A model generated the notes under the pieces. It saw nothing but the letters and a program-made list of their open reading frames with translations, did no database searches and had not been told where the DNA came from. From VBAS01 sp035318985 (GTDB lineage Bacteria > Bacteroidota > Bacteroidia > Chitinophagales > Chitinophagaceae): DNA of 51,831 bases. The stretch spans positions 1 to 51,831 of the forward strand of contig DATHDP010000012.1 of the NCBI GenBank assembly GCA_035318985.1, read 5' to 3'. Shown piece by piece: positions 1-8,203 of this stretch; the stretch's first letter is position 1; each line of letters begins with the position of its first letter. The position numbers and the translations under genes are program-made.

Positions 1-1968
1 GATGGCACAAGAGGATTTCCCGCTGGATATACTACAAAGAATGAATTCAGCATTCTTCCTAATTCTGCTAAAACCGCCATTGGGAAAGGAATGAGAAATG
101 CATGGGCAGCAACTGAAACTACTGCACCGTTAAATATAGCATTCCAGGCAAATGGAGGATTTAACACATTGCTATTTGGTAAAAAACTAGGCGCCACATT
201 TGGTGTTATTTATGCTCAAACAAATAAAAATTTAGAAATACAGAACAGGCGAAATGTTATTGACCAAAATTATAATACAACTATAGAAACTGATATCCAT
301 GATCAGCGATATACCAAAGAGATCTTTGCTGGTGCCCTCGGTAGTCTCTCTCTGCAATTTAATCCACTCAATAAGATCTCACTTAAGGGAATCATTAATG
401 TAAACACAAATAATTCTTACACGCAGCGTAATGGTACGGATGTAAGCAGGAATGATAGTTATTTAAAAGGGTCAGAAGCAACATTTAAAGAGAATGTGTT
501 TTTTACAACCCAATTGACCGGAGAGCATAGTCTTGCGACACCGCTTACTTTAAAATGGTATGGATCATTTAGTATACTGGATGGTTATATTCCTGATCAA
601 CGTAGGTTGGTTTATTCAAGAATTAATACAACAGATCCCTGGCGGGCGGTTATCGCCAATACACTTTCACAACAAAGTGGTAGCCGCATTTATCAAAGCC
701 TGAATGATTATATATATACCGCGGGTGGCGACCTGGCATATAAATATAACTGGCTTGGCCATAAGCAAACGGTAAAGGGCGGTTATATGCTGCAAATAAA
801 AGACAGGTTGTATGATGCTGTATTATTTGCAAACAATCTTCATAAGGATAATGATGCTTTAAAATTATTGCCGGATGGAGAAATTTTTCGTCCAGAAAAT
901 TTTGGAGACGGATCTGCAAACAGTAATCTCTTTGCTTTTGATGCATTAATTGGTAATACATATCGCTACCTCGCAAATACAATTTTGAATGCAGGATACC
1001 TTCAATCTGATAACCAGTTTACAGATAAGCTAAGAGTAGTTTGGGGATTGAGAGTGGAAGATTATGATCAGTTGATCGGAAGTGTAAAAGCATACGACCC
1101 GAGTCATACACATAAGAGGGTTACTGATTTTCTTCCCGGCGTAAATTTTACTTATAAATTAAATACTAAAACAAATATAAGAGTGTCAGGTTCACAAACT
1201 GTAGTTCGTCCTGAGTTGCGTGAACTCGCTTCACTGAACCTTTACGATTTTGAATTGAATGCTTCGGTTCAAGGCAACCCGAACCTTGAAAGAACAAAAG
1301 TTATTAATGGAGATATTCGGTATGAATTATACCCCGCGTCAGGAGAAGTATTTACATTCGGCGTTTTTTATAAGCATTTTGATAAACCAATTGAGCAATT
1401 ATTAAATGAAGGTGGTGGTGGCGCCAGTACATTTTCTTACCAGAACCCGGAAGAGGCAACTGCTTATGGAGCAGAACTTGAGTTCAGAAAGAAACTTACT
1501 TTTTTAAATGCACTGAAAAATTTCACCTTCCAGGGAAATCTGGCTTATATCTATAGTCGTGTAACTGACCTGGGTTTTGACCTCGACAGATCACTCCAGG
1601 GACAATCTCCTTATGTTTTGAATTTTGGTTTATTGTATGACCTGGAAAAACCCGGATTCAGTGCTACTTTATTATTCAATCAAATTGGAGAAAGAATTTA
1701 CCTGGTAGGTGACAAATCTGCGGGTGCAGGGAGCCCCGATACATACGAAGCGCCGCGTCCTGTATTTGATTTCCAGCTTGCAAAAAAGATCTTAAAGAAG
1801 AAAGGAGAATTAAGATTAAATATTTCAGATATTCTTAACCAGACTCAGTATTTCTATCAGAACACAAGCAGTGATACGAAATTCCAAAAAGATTCCGATG
1901 CATACCGGTTCACACGGAAAGTAGGAACAACATTTTCCTTAAGCTTTAATTATTCCTTTTTAAACTAA
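1..1968 (+). CDS. TonB-dependent receptor, C-terminal part (5' end outside window)
   Basis: The reading frame is open from base 1, so the start, signal peptide and most or all of the plug lie upstream; 655 residues are visible. They look like the barrel of a Bacteroidota outer-membrane receptor: many alternating aromatic/polar strands (for example FTFGVFYKHF and LRLNISDILNQ), a late GNPNLERT segment typical of these barrels, and a last strand ending SLSFNYSFLN. Such receptors take up large or scarce substrates across the outer membrane using TonB energy. The substrate cannot be read from sequence. The ATG at 91 is internal and not the true start. The next gene, a lipoprotein, begins 19 bp downstream and is probably co-transcribed as its surface partner. 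Confidence 0.88.
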   Translation, partial: DGTRGFPAGYTTKNEFSILPNSAKTAIGKGMRNAWAATETTAPLNIAFQANGGFNTLLFGKKLGATFGVIYAQTNKNLEIQNRRNVIDQNYNTTIETDIHDQRYTKEIFAGALGSLSLQFNPLNKISLKGIINVNTNNSYTQRNGTDVSRNDSYLKGSEATFKENVFFTTQLTGEHSLATPLTLKWYGSFSILDGYIPDQRRLVYSRINTTDPWRAVIANTLSQQSGSRIYQSLNDYIYTAGGDLAYKYNWLGHKQTVKGGYMLQIKDRLYDAVLFANNLHKDNDALKLLPDGEIFRPENFGDGSANSNLFAFDALIGNTYRYLANTILNAGYLQSDNQFTDKLRVVWGLRVEDYDQLIGSVKAYDPSHTHKRVTDFLPGVNFTYKLNTKTNIRVSGSQTVVRPELRELASLNLYDFELNASVQGNPNLERTKVINGDIRYELYPASGEVFTFGVFYKHFDKPIEQLLNEGGGGASTFSYQNPEEATAYGAELEFRKKLTFLNALKNFTFQGNLAYIYSRVTDLGFDLDRSLQGQSPYVLNFGLLYDLEKPGFSATLLFNQIGERIYLVGDKSAGAGSPDTYEAPRPVFDFQLAKKILKKKGELRLNISDILNQTQYFYQNTSSDTKFQKDSDAYRFTRKVGTTFSLSFNYSFLN

Positions 1969-1987
1969 ACTTTTTAAAAAATAAAAA

Positions 1988-3469
1988 ATGAAAAAGAACA
2001 TCTTCTATTTGGTAGCCATTTCAGCAATGCTTACTACAAGTTGCAGAAAAATTGAAATGGATGGAGAAAAAGAAGTTATTATTATTAACGGAGGTGGCGG
2101 TGGTGGTACTACCGGGCAGACAATTACAGTTTCAGGAAGGATCAATGCCGATACTACTTTTCGTAAAGCCAATACTTATATTTTAAAAGGGCTTGTGTAT
2201 ATGGTCGGAAATCATACACTCACAATAGAACCAGGTACTGTTATCAAAGGTTCATTTAGCGGTACTGATGTGGCTGCACTAATAATTACCCGTGGATCTA
2301 AACTTATGGCAGCAGGTACAGAGACTGAACCGATAATATTTACCTCTTCTTCACCAAATCCTCAATCAGGTGACTGGGCGGGTATTGTTCTTTGCGGCAA
2401 AGCGGGTATCAACGCCAGCTATAATGGTATCAATGGTCTTTACCAGGTTGAAGGTGGTATTGATAATGCAAATGGAGATGGGCTTGCCGGCTCGGGAGAT
2501 GCGACTGCCCCTGCACCGGTTGATAATGATAATTCAGGCACCTTACAGTATGTAAGAATCGAATATGCAGGCTATGGTTTTCAACCAGACAAAGAAATAA
2601 ACAGTCTCACATTAGCAGCTGTTGGTAGCGGAACTACAATTGATCATATTGAAATTGCCTATGCAAAAGACGATGCAATTGAATGGTTCGGTGGCACTGT
2701 GAATTGTAAATTCCTGATCGCTTATAAAACACAGGATGATGATTTCGATACAGATAATGGTTACAGCGGAAAAGTTCAGTTTGGTCTTATACTTCGTGAT
2801 TCAGTAATTGCTGATATCTCTACCTCAGAAGCATTTGAAAGCGATAATAATGCAAGTGGTACAACTGCAGCTCCAAAAACAAAAGCGATATTCAGTAACA
2901 TCACTGCTATTGGGCCACGTGCTACATTGAATAATATAGGAAGTTCATTATTCCGTTGCGGCGCACAGATAAGAAGAAATTCCGCCATTTCAATTTTCAA
3001 TTCGATCATAATGGGTTGGCCACAGGGAATATTAATTGATGGAACAACTGGAACAGCTACTGCTTTGAATATCGAGGACAGCAGTTTGAGACTTCGTAAC
3101 GTTACTCTTGCAGGAAATGGTAATTCGGGCGGTACTGTACCTCTTGCATTTTCAGGTACTGGTGGAACTAATATTAATTCCCTTGCATCATTGACAACAT
3201 GGTTCACTAATGCATATTATGGCAACGATCTTTTAACAAATGCCTCAGATGCAAAATTGATCCAGCCATTTAATTATACTGCATGGGATCCGACACCATT
3301 TGCAGGCTCTAATGGTAATCAAAAAATACTTGTAGCCGCTGATTTCAATGATCCAAAATTTACCGGTGATCTGTTCTTTGATAAGACAGCCACATTCAGG
3401 GGTGGCGTGGCACCAGGTGGACCGCTGGCAACATGGTGGAAAGGATGGACAAAATTTAATTATAATTAA
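1988..3469 (+). CDS. Surface lipoprotein with beta-helix-like repeats
   Basis: 493 residues. The N-terminus MKKNIFYLVAISAMLTTSC is a lipoprotein signal with Cys19 as the lipidated residue, followed by a charged linker and a run of six glycines (about residues 35-40). The body has short repeating turns (LTIEPGTVIKGS, LIITRGSKLMAAGT, PIIFTSSS, LQYVRIEYAGYG, DHIEIAYAKDDAIEWFGG) that resemble a right-handed parallel beta-helix. Proteins like this are often encoded directly after a TonB-dependent receptor in Bacteroidota, as here (19 bp gap), which suggests a surface partner of that receptor. No catalytic residues are recognisable and no T9SS sorting domain is seen; the C-terminus is WWKGWTKFNYN. 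The function is unknown. Confidence 0.82.
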   Translation: MKKNIFYLVAISAMLTTSCRKIEMDGEKEVIIINGGGGGGTTGQTITVSGRINADTTFRKANTYILKGLVYMVGNHTLTIEPGTVIKGSFSGTDVAALIITRGSKLMAAGTETEPIIFTSSSPNPQSGDWAGIVLCGKAGINASYNGINGLYQVEGGIDNANGDGLAGSGDATAPAPVDNDNSGTLQYVRIEYAGYGFQPDKEINSLTLAAVGSGTTIDHIEIAYAKDDAIEWFGGTVNCKFLIAYKTQDDDFDTDNGYSGKVQFGLILRDSVIADISTSEAFESDNNASGTTAAPKTKAIFSNITAIGPRATLNNIGSSLFRCGAQIRRNSAISIFNSIIMGWPQGILIDGTTGTATALNIEDSSLRLRNVTLAGNGNSGGTVPLAFSGTGGTNINSLASLTTWFTNAYYGNDLLTNASDAKLIQPFNYTAWDPTPFAGSNGNQKILVAADFNDPKFTGDLFFDKTATFRGGVAPGGPLATWWKGWTKFNYN

Positions 3470-3494
3470 AGACAAATTCCATTAACCATTATAT

Positions 3495-3524
3495 AAAAGC
3501 CGGTTCTAAAACCGGCTTTTTGCT
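3495..3524 (+). terminator. Terminator of the receptor/lipoprotein operon
   Basis: An 11-bp perfect stem (3495-3505 with 3510-3520, arms AAAAGCCGGTT and AACCGGCTTTT) with a four-base loop ends in a T-rich tail, 25 bp after the lipoprotein stop codon. Confidence 0.85.
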
Positions 3525-3574
3525 TTTCCACAATTAACAGTTTGGTAATCGCAGTATAACGTTGGTATAATAAT

Positions 3575-3703
3575 TGTATCCCAAATTGCAACCAGTTCTT
3601 ATCCATTCAATATATATACAACATCCCGGATCGGTTCTCCGGGGTTAGTAAGTTGATTCCTCATGCAGTTGCCGTTCCGATCTCATCGGAACGGTTTTTT
3701 TAT
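3575..3703 (+). ncRNA. Possible small RNA ending in its own terminator
   Basis: The gap between the lipoprotein gene and the convergent glycosyltransferase gene contains a second, separate terminator too far from the lipoprotein to serve it. Upstream of it are a promoter-like stretch (TTTGG near 3541 and TATAATAATTG near 3567) and a first hairpin (CCCGGA/TCCGGG at 3624-3641). I see no convincing reading frame. This is a candidate only: the promoter match is imperfect and the 5' end is a guess. Confidence 0.25.
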
Positions 3704-3704
3704 T
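3672..3704 (+). terminator. Orphan intrinsic terminator
   Basis: A perfect 9-bp stem (3672-3680 with 3686-3694, arms CCGTTCCGA and TCGGAACGG), a five-base loop and seven T residues. It points along the plus strand and lies about 200 bp after the preceding stop codon, behind another terminator. It therefore probably ends a separate short transcript. Confidence 0.75.
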
Positions 3705-3729
3705 TAAGGAATGACTCTTTCCGTAATGA

Positions 3730-4776
3730 TTACTGTAAAGAATAAAGCAATGGATCAGGGAGATGATGGGAACTGTTGTCATTGCTAATATGAGCAATTG
3801 AAAGTTTCATCACGTTTGCAATGATATCTTCTGTTGAATGATCGTAATTTATTTTTACTGGTTTTGCTTGCACCCATTCATTAAAATGATCGGTAAAGTC
3901 ATCATCCAGTTTATCCAGCTTATTAATTCCCATTTGCTCAAGAGCCGCTGCATTACATTGTTGTTCATATTGCCCGCTGATCGGTATCACCATCAATTTT
4001 TTTTCAAGCTTTAATGCTTCGGCAGGCGTTTCAAAACCACCTCCTGTTATTATTCCAGAACAATTGATCAATGCTTCATTGAACAAAACTTTATCAACAG
4101 GCATAAAAGTGATATTGCCACTACGTTTTATATTTTTAGTTTGCCATGAAAAAATATGAAAGCGAAGCGGCGCAAGCGGATGAAAATATTTCTCCATTAT
4201 ATGCTCGCAATAGGAAGGAAGATAAACAGCAAAAAAATCCTTATCCGCAGGTCGTGCCCTGGTAATTTCTTTTTTAATTACCGGGGGAAGAATAAAATTA
4301 TCATACTGTTGAAAATGTAAACCAACATAAAAGGATGCACGGGCATAATTTTTTAAGATCCATTCCCCCATTTTACTTTTTTCTTTTGGTCTTGGTGTAT
4401 TGGCTGAATAAAAACTTGCCTGGTGACCAAAATTTACAGAAGGGATCTTTTTTGCTGCGCAGGCCATTGCCGTGATACATTCAAAATCATTCAGCACCAG
4501 GTCATATTTTTCTACAGGAAGATCTTTTACTTCTTTCCTGAGTCGCAAGGGAGAAAGAGTAAATGCAGTTTTAGTATAATCAAGTTTTCCTTTGCATGTA
4601 TAAAATAAACTTAATCCTTTGCTGCGATATTTTATTGGAAAACTAAGATCAAGACTGCTGTTAGCGCCGCTTAAAAAAATATCTACATCGCCGTATTCAT
4701 TTAAATAAGGAAGTAGCTCCATGGCACGGCTAATATGTCCATTACCCGTTGCCTGTACTGAATACAATATTTTCAT
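3730..4776 (-). CDS. Glycosyltransferase, GT28-like (MJ1255/VC2487-type)
   Basis: 348 residues with two Rossmann-like halves. The N-terminus MKILYSVQATGNGHISRA carries the glycine/His loop (residues 10-18) typical of UDP-sugar glycosyltransferases of the MurG/GT28 group. The C-terminal nucleotide-sugar site is seen as GGGFETPAEA (residues 245-254), followed by MVIPISGQYEQQCNA. No signal peptide or membrane segment is evident, so it is probably a cytoplasmic or membrane-associated enzyme transferring a sugar to a lipid or glycan. The start overlaps the stop of the upstream phosphoesterase gene by 4 bp (ATGA type), so the two are translationally coupled. Donor and acceptor cannot be told from sequence. 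A link to lipid A or glycolipid synthesis is inferred from that neighbour. Confidence 0.82.
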   Translation of the reverse strand: MKILYSVQATGNGHISRAMELLPYLNEYGDVDIFLSGANSSLDLSFPIKYRSKGLSLFYTCKGKLDYTKTAFTLSPLRLRKEVKDLPVEKYDLVLNDFECITAMACAAKKIPSVNFGHQASFYSANTPRPKEKSKMGEWILKNYARASFYVGLHFQQYDNFILPPVIKKEITRARPADKDFFAVYLPSYCEHIMEKYFHPLAPLRFHIFSWQTKNIKRSGNITFMPVDKVLFNEALINCSGIITGGGFETPAEALKLEKKLMVIPISGQYEQQCNAAALEQMGINKLDKLDDDFTDHFNEWVQAKPVKINYDHSTEDIIANVMKLSIAHISNDNSSHHLPDPLLYSLQ

Positions 4777-5627
4777 AGATTGGTTTTTAATACAAGTGAT
4801 GTAAGAAAAAGATCAACTTCATTTTTCATTACCGATAATTCAGGTTTAACTGGCCTGCCTACTACTTCTGCTTTCATGAATTCTTCATCGCTGTAATGAT
4901 ATATATGCCAGCCATGATCATAATACTCCAGCGACGTAAGATTTTCTATCCAATCACCCGAATTGAGATAGATCACTTTTCCGTGTTTATTGGTAATTAC
5001 TTTTTGCTGTGGTTGGTGAATATGACCGCAAATGACATAATCATAATTATGTTCGATAGCAAGCGAAGCGGCTGTTTCCTCAAAGTCGCTGATATAGCGA
5101 ACCGCTTTCTTTACACTGTTCTTTATCCTTTTTGAAATAGAGACTTTTTCTTTCCCCAGTTTTTGCAATGAAAAATTGATAAAGCGATTTACCAATATGA
5201 GCATATCATATCCTTTGCCCCCCAATTTTGCCAAAAGCTTTGCACTTCCTTTTGTTGTATTATCAAATACATCGCCATGAAATATCCAGGTGAGCTTGCC
5301 ATCGATCTCAATAATTAATTTATCAGTTAGTTGAAAGTTGCCAATATTAAGATCGCTGTAACGGCGAAGAAATTCATCATGATTGCCTGTTATATAAACT
5401 ACCCTTGTGCCATTATGCTGTAAGTTGAAGATCTCATTGATAACTTCTAAGTGTGCCGCGGGAAAATATCTTTTATTGAATTGCCATCCATCGACAATAT
5501 CTCCGTTCAGTATTAAAAGATTGGGAGAAATGCTTTGAAGATAGTTTACGATCTCTTTTGCATGACAACCATAAGTACCTAAATGGAGATCGGAGATCAC
5601 AACAACATCAACATGCCTTTTTTCCAT
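4773..5627 (-). CDS. Metallophosphoesterase, UDP-2,3-diacylglucosamine pyrophosphatase-like (LpxH family)
   Basis: 284 residues with a complete calcineurin-like set of metal-binding motifs: SDLHLG (12-17), NGDIVDGW (41-48), GNHDEF (81-86), HGD (117-119), CGHIHQP (200-206) and NSGDW (222-226). The DLHLGT opening, the early position of the motifs and the length agree with the LpxH-type enzymes that cleave UDP-2,3-diacylglucosamine in lipid A synthesis. Bacteroidota often carry more than one such paralogue, so the exact substrate is not certain. The protein has no signal peptide and should act at the inner face of the cytoplasmic membrane. It is the first gene of a two-gene operon with the glycosyltransferase (4-bp overlap). 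Confidence 0.82.
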   Translation of the reverse strand: MEKRHVDVVVISDLHLGTYGCHAKEIVNYLQSISPNLLILNGDIVDGWQFNKRYFPAAHLEVINEIFNLQHNGTRVVYITGNHDEFLRRYSDLNIGNFQLTDKLIIEIDGKLTWIFHGDVFDNTTKGSAKLLAKLGGKGYDMLILVNRFINFSLQKLGKEKVSISKRIKNSVKKAVRYISDFEETAASLAIEHNYDYVICGHIHQPQQKVITNKHGKVIYLNSGDWIENLTSLEYYDHGWHIYHYSDEEFMKAEVVGRPVKPELSVMKNEVDLFLTSLVLKTNL

Positions 5628-5813
5628 TTTAAAGAGGTTTTACAAAGGACTATCTTATTTATTACTCCATTATTAAGCTGGTCTTACCATAGTGTGACTT
5701 CTACATGAATAAAATGTTACTTAAGACTTTATAGCGAGCAATAGATGAAAACTATTGTTCCGTATCTTTTGATAGTCAATAAAGGCCAATTCTATATTCA
5801 ATTTTATAAAGGC

Positions 5814-6605
5814 ATGACTGAAACTAACCCTCCAACGCAGGTTGAAAAAACAGACAAACAAAAAGAATCCGGTAATGAACTGGTGATCTCCTTCCTGGCA
5901 CTGCGAAACCTGATCGGTATTTCCGGGATGTTGTTACCGATCGTATTAACCTTATTTACTCCGAAGGGTGAACAGGATAAAGTGATGGAACATTCCATCA
6001 GCGAATATTATTATACTAAGAATGGTGACTTGTTTGTTGTACTCTTAAGTGTGATCGGGGTTTTTTTATTGACCTATAAAGGGTATGATCGTTTTTGGGA
6101 ACGAACATTGACTTTGATTGCCGGTTTTTGTGGGATCGGCGTTGCATTTTTCCCAACGGCTACAACAATGGGTAATTCGTTAAGCATACATAAAGTGAGA
6201 AAGGACGTACCAGAATTTTTCGGACTTGTTCAATGGCATTTCATTTTTGCCGCTCTTTTTTTTATTTCATTAGCACTTATCTCACTTATTTATTTTCGGA
6301 AGAAGGACATTAATAGTGTCTACTTAATTGATGGACGAAAGAAAAAGCAAAAAGAAAAACGGAACCTGGTTTACATGATCTGTGGATGGACGATGCTGAT
6401 CAGCATCGCATTGATGATCCTTTATTTTGTTATAGATCCGCCGTCGCTCAGGAATATGCCTGTGGTTTTTGCATTAGAAACTGTTGCAGTAGAAGCTTTC
6501 GGTATTTCATGGATCACAAAAGGGCAAACACTTTGGCCAGACGGCGAGCATTATATGAAAAAAGGATTGCGGAAAGTAAAACAGAAGATCGAGCAGAGCA
6601 CTTAA
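5814..6605 (+). CDS. Six-helix membrane protein of unknown function
   Basis: I place the start at the ATG at 5814 (MTETNPPTQVEK, 263 residues). The in-frame ATG at 5745 would add an unlikely 23-residue hydrophobic/aromatic leader. The sequence has about six hydrophobic segments: near LIGISGMLLPIVLTLF, LFVVLLSVIGVFLLTY, LTLIAGFCGIGVAFF, WHFIFAALFFISLALISLIY, ICGWTMLISIALMILYFVI and VFALETVAVEAFGISWI. A basic loop (RKKKQKEKR) precedes the fifth, which fits a cytoplasmic loop. I do not recognise a family with a known activity. It stands alone, divergent from the phosphoesterase operon. Confidence 0.7.
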   Translation: MTETNPPTQVEKTDKQKESGNELVISFLALRNLIGISGMLLPIVLTLFTPKGEQDKVMEHSISEYYYTKNGDLFVVLLSVIGVFLLTYKGYDRFWERTLTLIAGFCGIGVAFFPTATTMGNSLSIHKVRKDVPEFFGLVQWHFIFAALFFISLALISLIYFRKKDINSVYLIDGRKKKQKEKRNLVYMICGWTMLISIALMILYFVIDPPSLRNMPVVFALETVAVEAFGISWITKGQTLWPDGEHYMKKGLRKVKQKIEQST

Positions 6606-7010
6606 AGTTCTTAAGCCTTTAATTGATATGCAAAATCTTAAGCTGGTTATCTTCAATTAGTTTTTTGTTGTATGTTATATCTTAAAAACAATTTAATCAC
6701 ATTTCATTCATATATCATTAAGAATCGCTTCACATAGCTGCTGCAATTTCGCAATGTCAAAATAAAATATCGAGAAGCAACATAAGTAGTACAAGCAGTA
6801 GAATTTCTCATGTGTATAAAGGCGATTCTTTTCCAAGCGTCGCCTTTTTTATTAAATTAATTAGCACCTGTTATAGCGTTTATTTACAAGGAGTTCTGTC
6901 ATTATGAACCTCTTTTTCTTGCAAAGCTTTTTGAGAAATGAAAAACTTAACATTAATGAATTGTTCTCATTATTATCTTTAAGTTATTAGATCATTAAAT
7001 ATTTAATCAT
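6606..7010. other. 405-bp gap without a gene
   Basis: I see no credible reading frame. The stretch is AT-rich, holds an orphan terminator at 6818-6852 that may end a small transcript, and ends with TATCTTTA near 6972, a possible -7 element for the gene at 7011. In front of the terminator is a TTTCTCATG stretch resembling the CCTCATG in front of the orphan terminator at 3672. Confidence 0.4.
6818..6852 (+). terminator. Orphan intrinsic terminator
   Basis: An 8-bp perfect stem (6818-6825 with 6840-6847, arms AAAGGCGA and TCGCCTTT), a 14-base loop and a T-run. It lies more than 200 bp after the previous stop codon, so it may end a small RNA rather than the membrane-protein transcript. Confidence 0.65.
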
Positions 7011-7259
7011 ATGGACACTTCGCAAATTGAGGGCAAAAAATCTTTTAAGAAACAACTTTTCGAAACAATTCATAGTCGTCTTGATCAATCTCTGATTCAG
7101 TACAAAGAATTATTGGGCGAAAAAAAGTTGAACCGTTTCCTGAAAAATACAAGTAAGGAACTTGCGGCCGAGATAAATAAGAGATCGAAAAAGGCAGAGA
7201 AACGCCAGGAAAGACTACAAAAGAAAGCTGAAAAATTAAAAAAGGAACAAAAAGCATAA
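7011..7259 (+). CDS. Small lysine-rich coiled-coil protein
   Basis: 82 residues with no signal peptide or membrane helix. The first half (about residues 10-50) looks alpha-helical. The second half (about residues 50-82) is almost entirely Lys, Glu, Arg, Ala and Gln (KRSKKAEKRQERLQKKAEK), which predicts one long, highly charged helix or coiled coil. A nucleic-acid-binding or structural role is possible but is only inference from charge. The frame is bounded by a terminator directly downstream (7279-7316), and its codon use matches its neighbours, which supports a real gene. I recognise no family. Confidence 0.62.
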   Translation: MDTSQIEGKKSFKKQLFETIHSRLDQSLIQYKELLGEKKLNRFLKNTSKELAAEINKRSKKAEKRQERLQKKAEKLKKEQKA

Positions 7260-7278
7260 TTACTTATTGATCCCTTGT

Positions 7279-7316
7279 CAAAAGCCGTTTCGAACCGAGA
7301 AGCGGCTTTTGTTTTT
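7279..7316 (+). terminator. Terminator of the lysine-rich protein gene
   Basis: A 9-bp perfect stem (7279-7287 with 7303-7311, arms CAAAAGCCG and CGGCTTTTG) followed by TTTTT, 20 bp after the stop codon. Confidence 0.85.
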
Positions 7317-7502
7317 ATATAAACTGTATTTTATTATTTACTAAGATTTTGTATCTCCCGAACAGTTGTTCACAAAAAGAAAAACTTTGTCTTTCTGCAA
7401 AGTAGACTGATCGAAGATTAAGTTATTATTATCTTTTATTTGGCAAGTATTTTGAGTTTTAAGATTCTATATATTCATCATTCCACAAAACCAAACTGCA
7501 TC

Positions 7503-7991
7503 ATGAATATCGTTTCAGTAAAACAACTTCCGGGACAACAAGACTATCTTTTAAAAGAAGATGATAAAACGGTTTTAAAACTACGTTACAAAAATGATCT
7601 CCATACAGCAAGAGTGGAAACAGAAAAAGAAAGAAGAGTGTTGATCATTGATGATGAAGGGTTACTTAAAACAAAGTCTGTTTTAAAAAATGAATACGGT
7701 ATTCGTATAGGTTCATTGAACTATGATAATTTCTCTGACTCTCATGGTTCCGTTGATATTGAAAATATAAAATATCGCTTTATTGTTAAGAATAGCGAAA
7801 CACCAGAGTTGAATATTTACAAAGGTTCCCGTCGCAATCTTGTTTATAATTGTCAGCTTGTATTTGATGATATTAGTTCAAGAGTCAAAGGATCGCAAAC
7901 TGCCTCATTGATCATTGCAGTTTCATGGTATTTATTTTTGAAAGATGCAATCAGGCTAATGCCAACCTTTAACGAGGCAATTATTTTATAA
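7503..7991 (+). CDS. Conserved-looking protein of unknown function
   Basis: I choose the ATG at 7503 (MNIVSVKQLPGQQDYLLKED, 162 residues). The longer frame opens with a TTG at 7440 and adds an unconvincing leader. The protein is predicted mostly beta-strand (VLKLRYK, TARVETEKERRVLIID, YGIRIGSLNY, KYRFIVKN), with a hydrophobic C-terminal stretch (SLIIAVSWYLFLKDAIRL, about residues 132-150) that could be an amphipathic or membrane-associated helix. The layout loosely recalls small LURP/tubby-like scramblase-related folds, but I cannot support that. It is monocistronic, with a terminator directly after it. Confidence 0.62.
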   Translation: MNIVSVKQLPGQQDYLLKEDDKTVLKLRYKNDLHTARVETEKERRVLIIDDEGLLKTKSVLKNEYGIRIGSLNYDNFSDSHGSVDIENIKYRFIVKNSETPELNIYKGSRRNLVYNCQLVFDDISSRVKGSQTASLIIAVSWYLFLKDAIRLMPTFNEAIIL

Positions 7992-8015
7992 TAAGAAATT
8001 TTTTATTGATAGTAG

Positions 8016-8037
8016 TCCCGCTTTTTGCGGGATTTTT
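8016..8037 (+). terminator. Intrinsic terminator after the 162-residue protein gene
   Basis: A 6-bp GC-rich stem (8016-8021 with 8027-8032, arms TCCCGC and GCGGGA), a TTTTT loop and a T-tail, 24 bp after the stop codon. Confidence 0.8.
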
Positions 8038-8203
8038 ATTGTGTCGTAAACAGTGAGTGGAAATTGGTAACAATTATTTAATCAGCGGTTCATTTTGCTG
8101 TAATCACTATTATCCTACCTTTTATTGTGTTTGATAACTGCATAACCTACTCCTGAAAATTCCCGAACATTTCAAAAGAAGTTTAAATCATATCTGGTCA
8201 ATT

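Noticed and set aside
2776..3207. Antisense frame inside the lipoprotein gene as a gene
   Set aside because: It follows the codon pattern of the real gene on the other strand and has no recognisable protein features.
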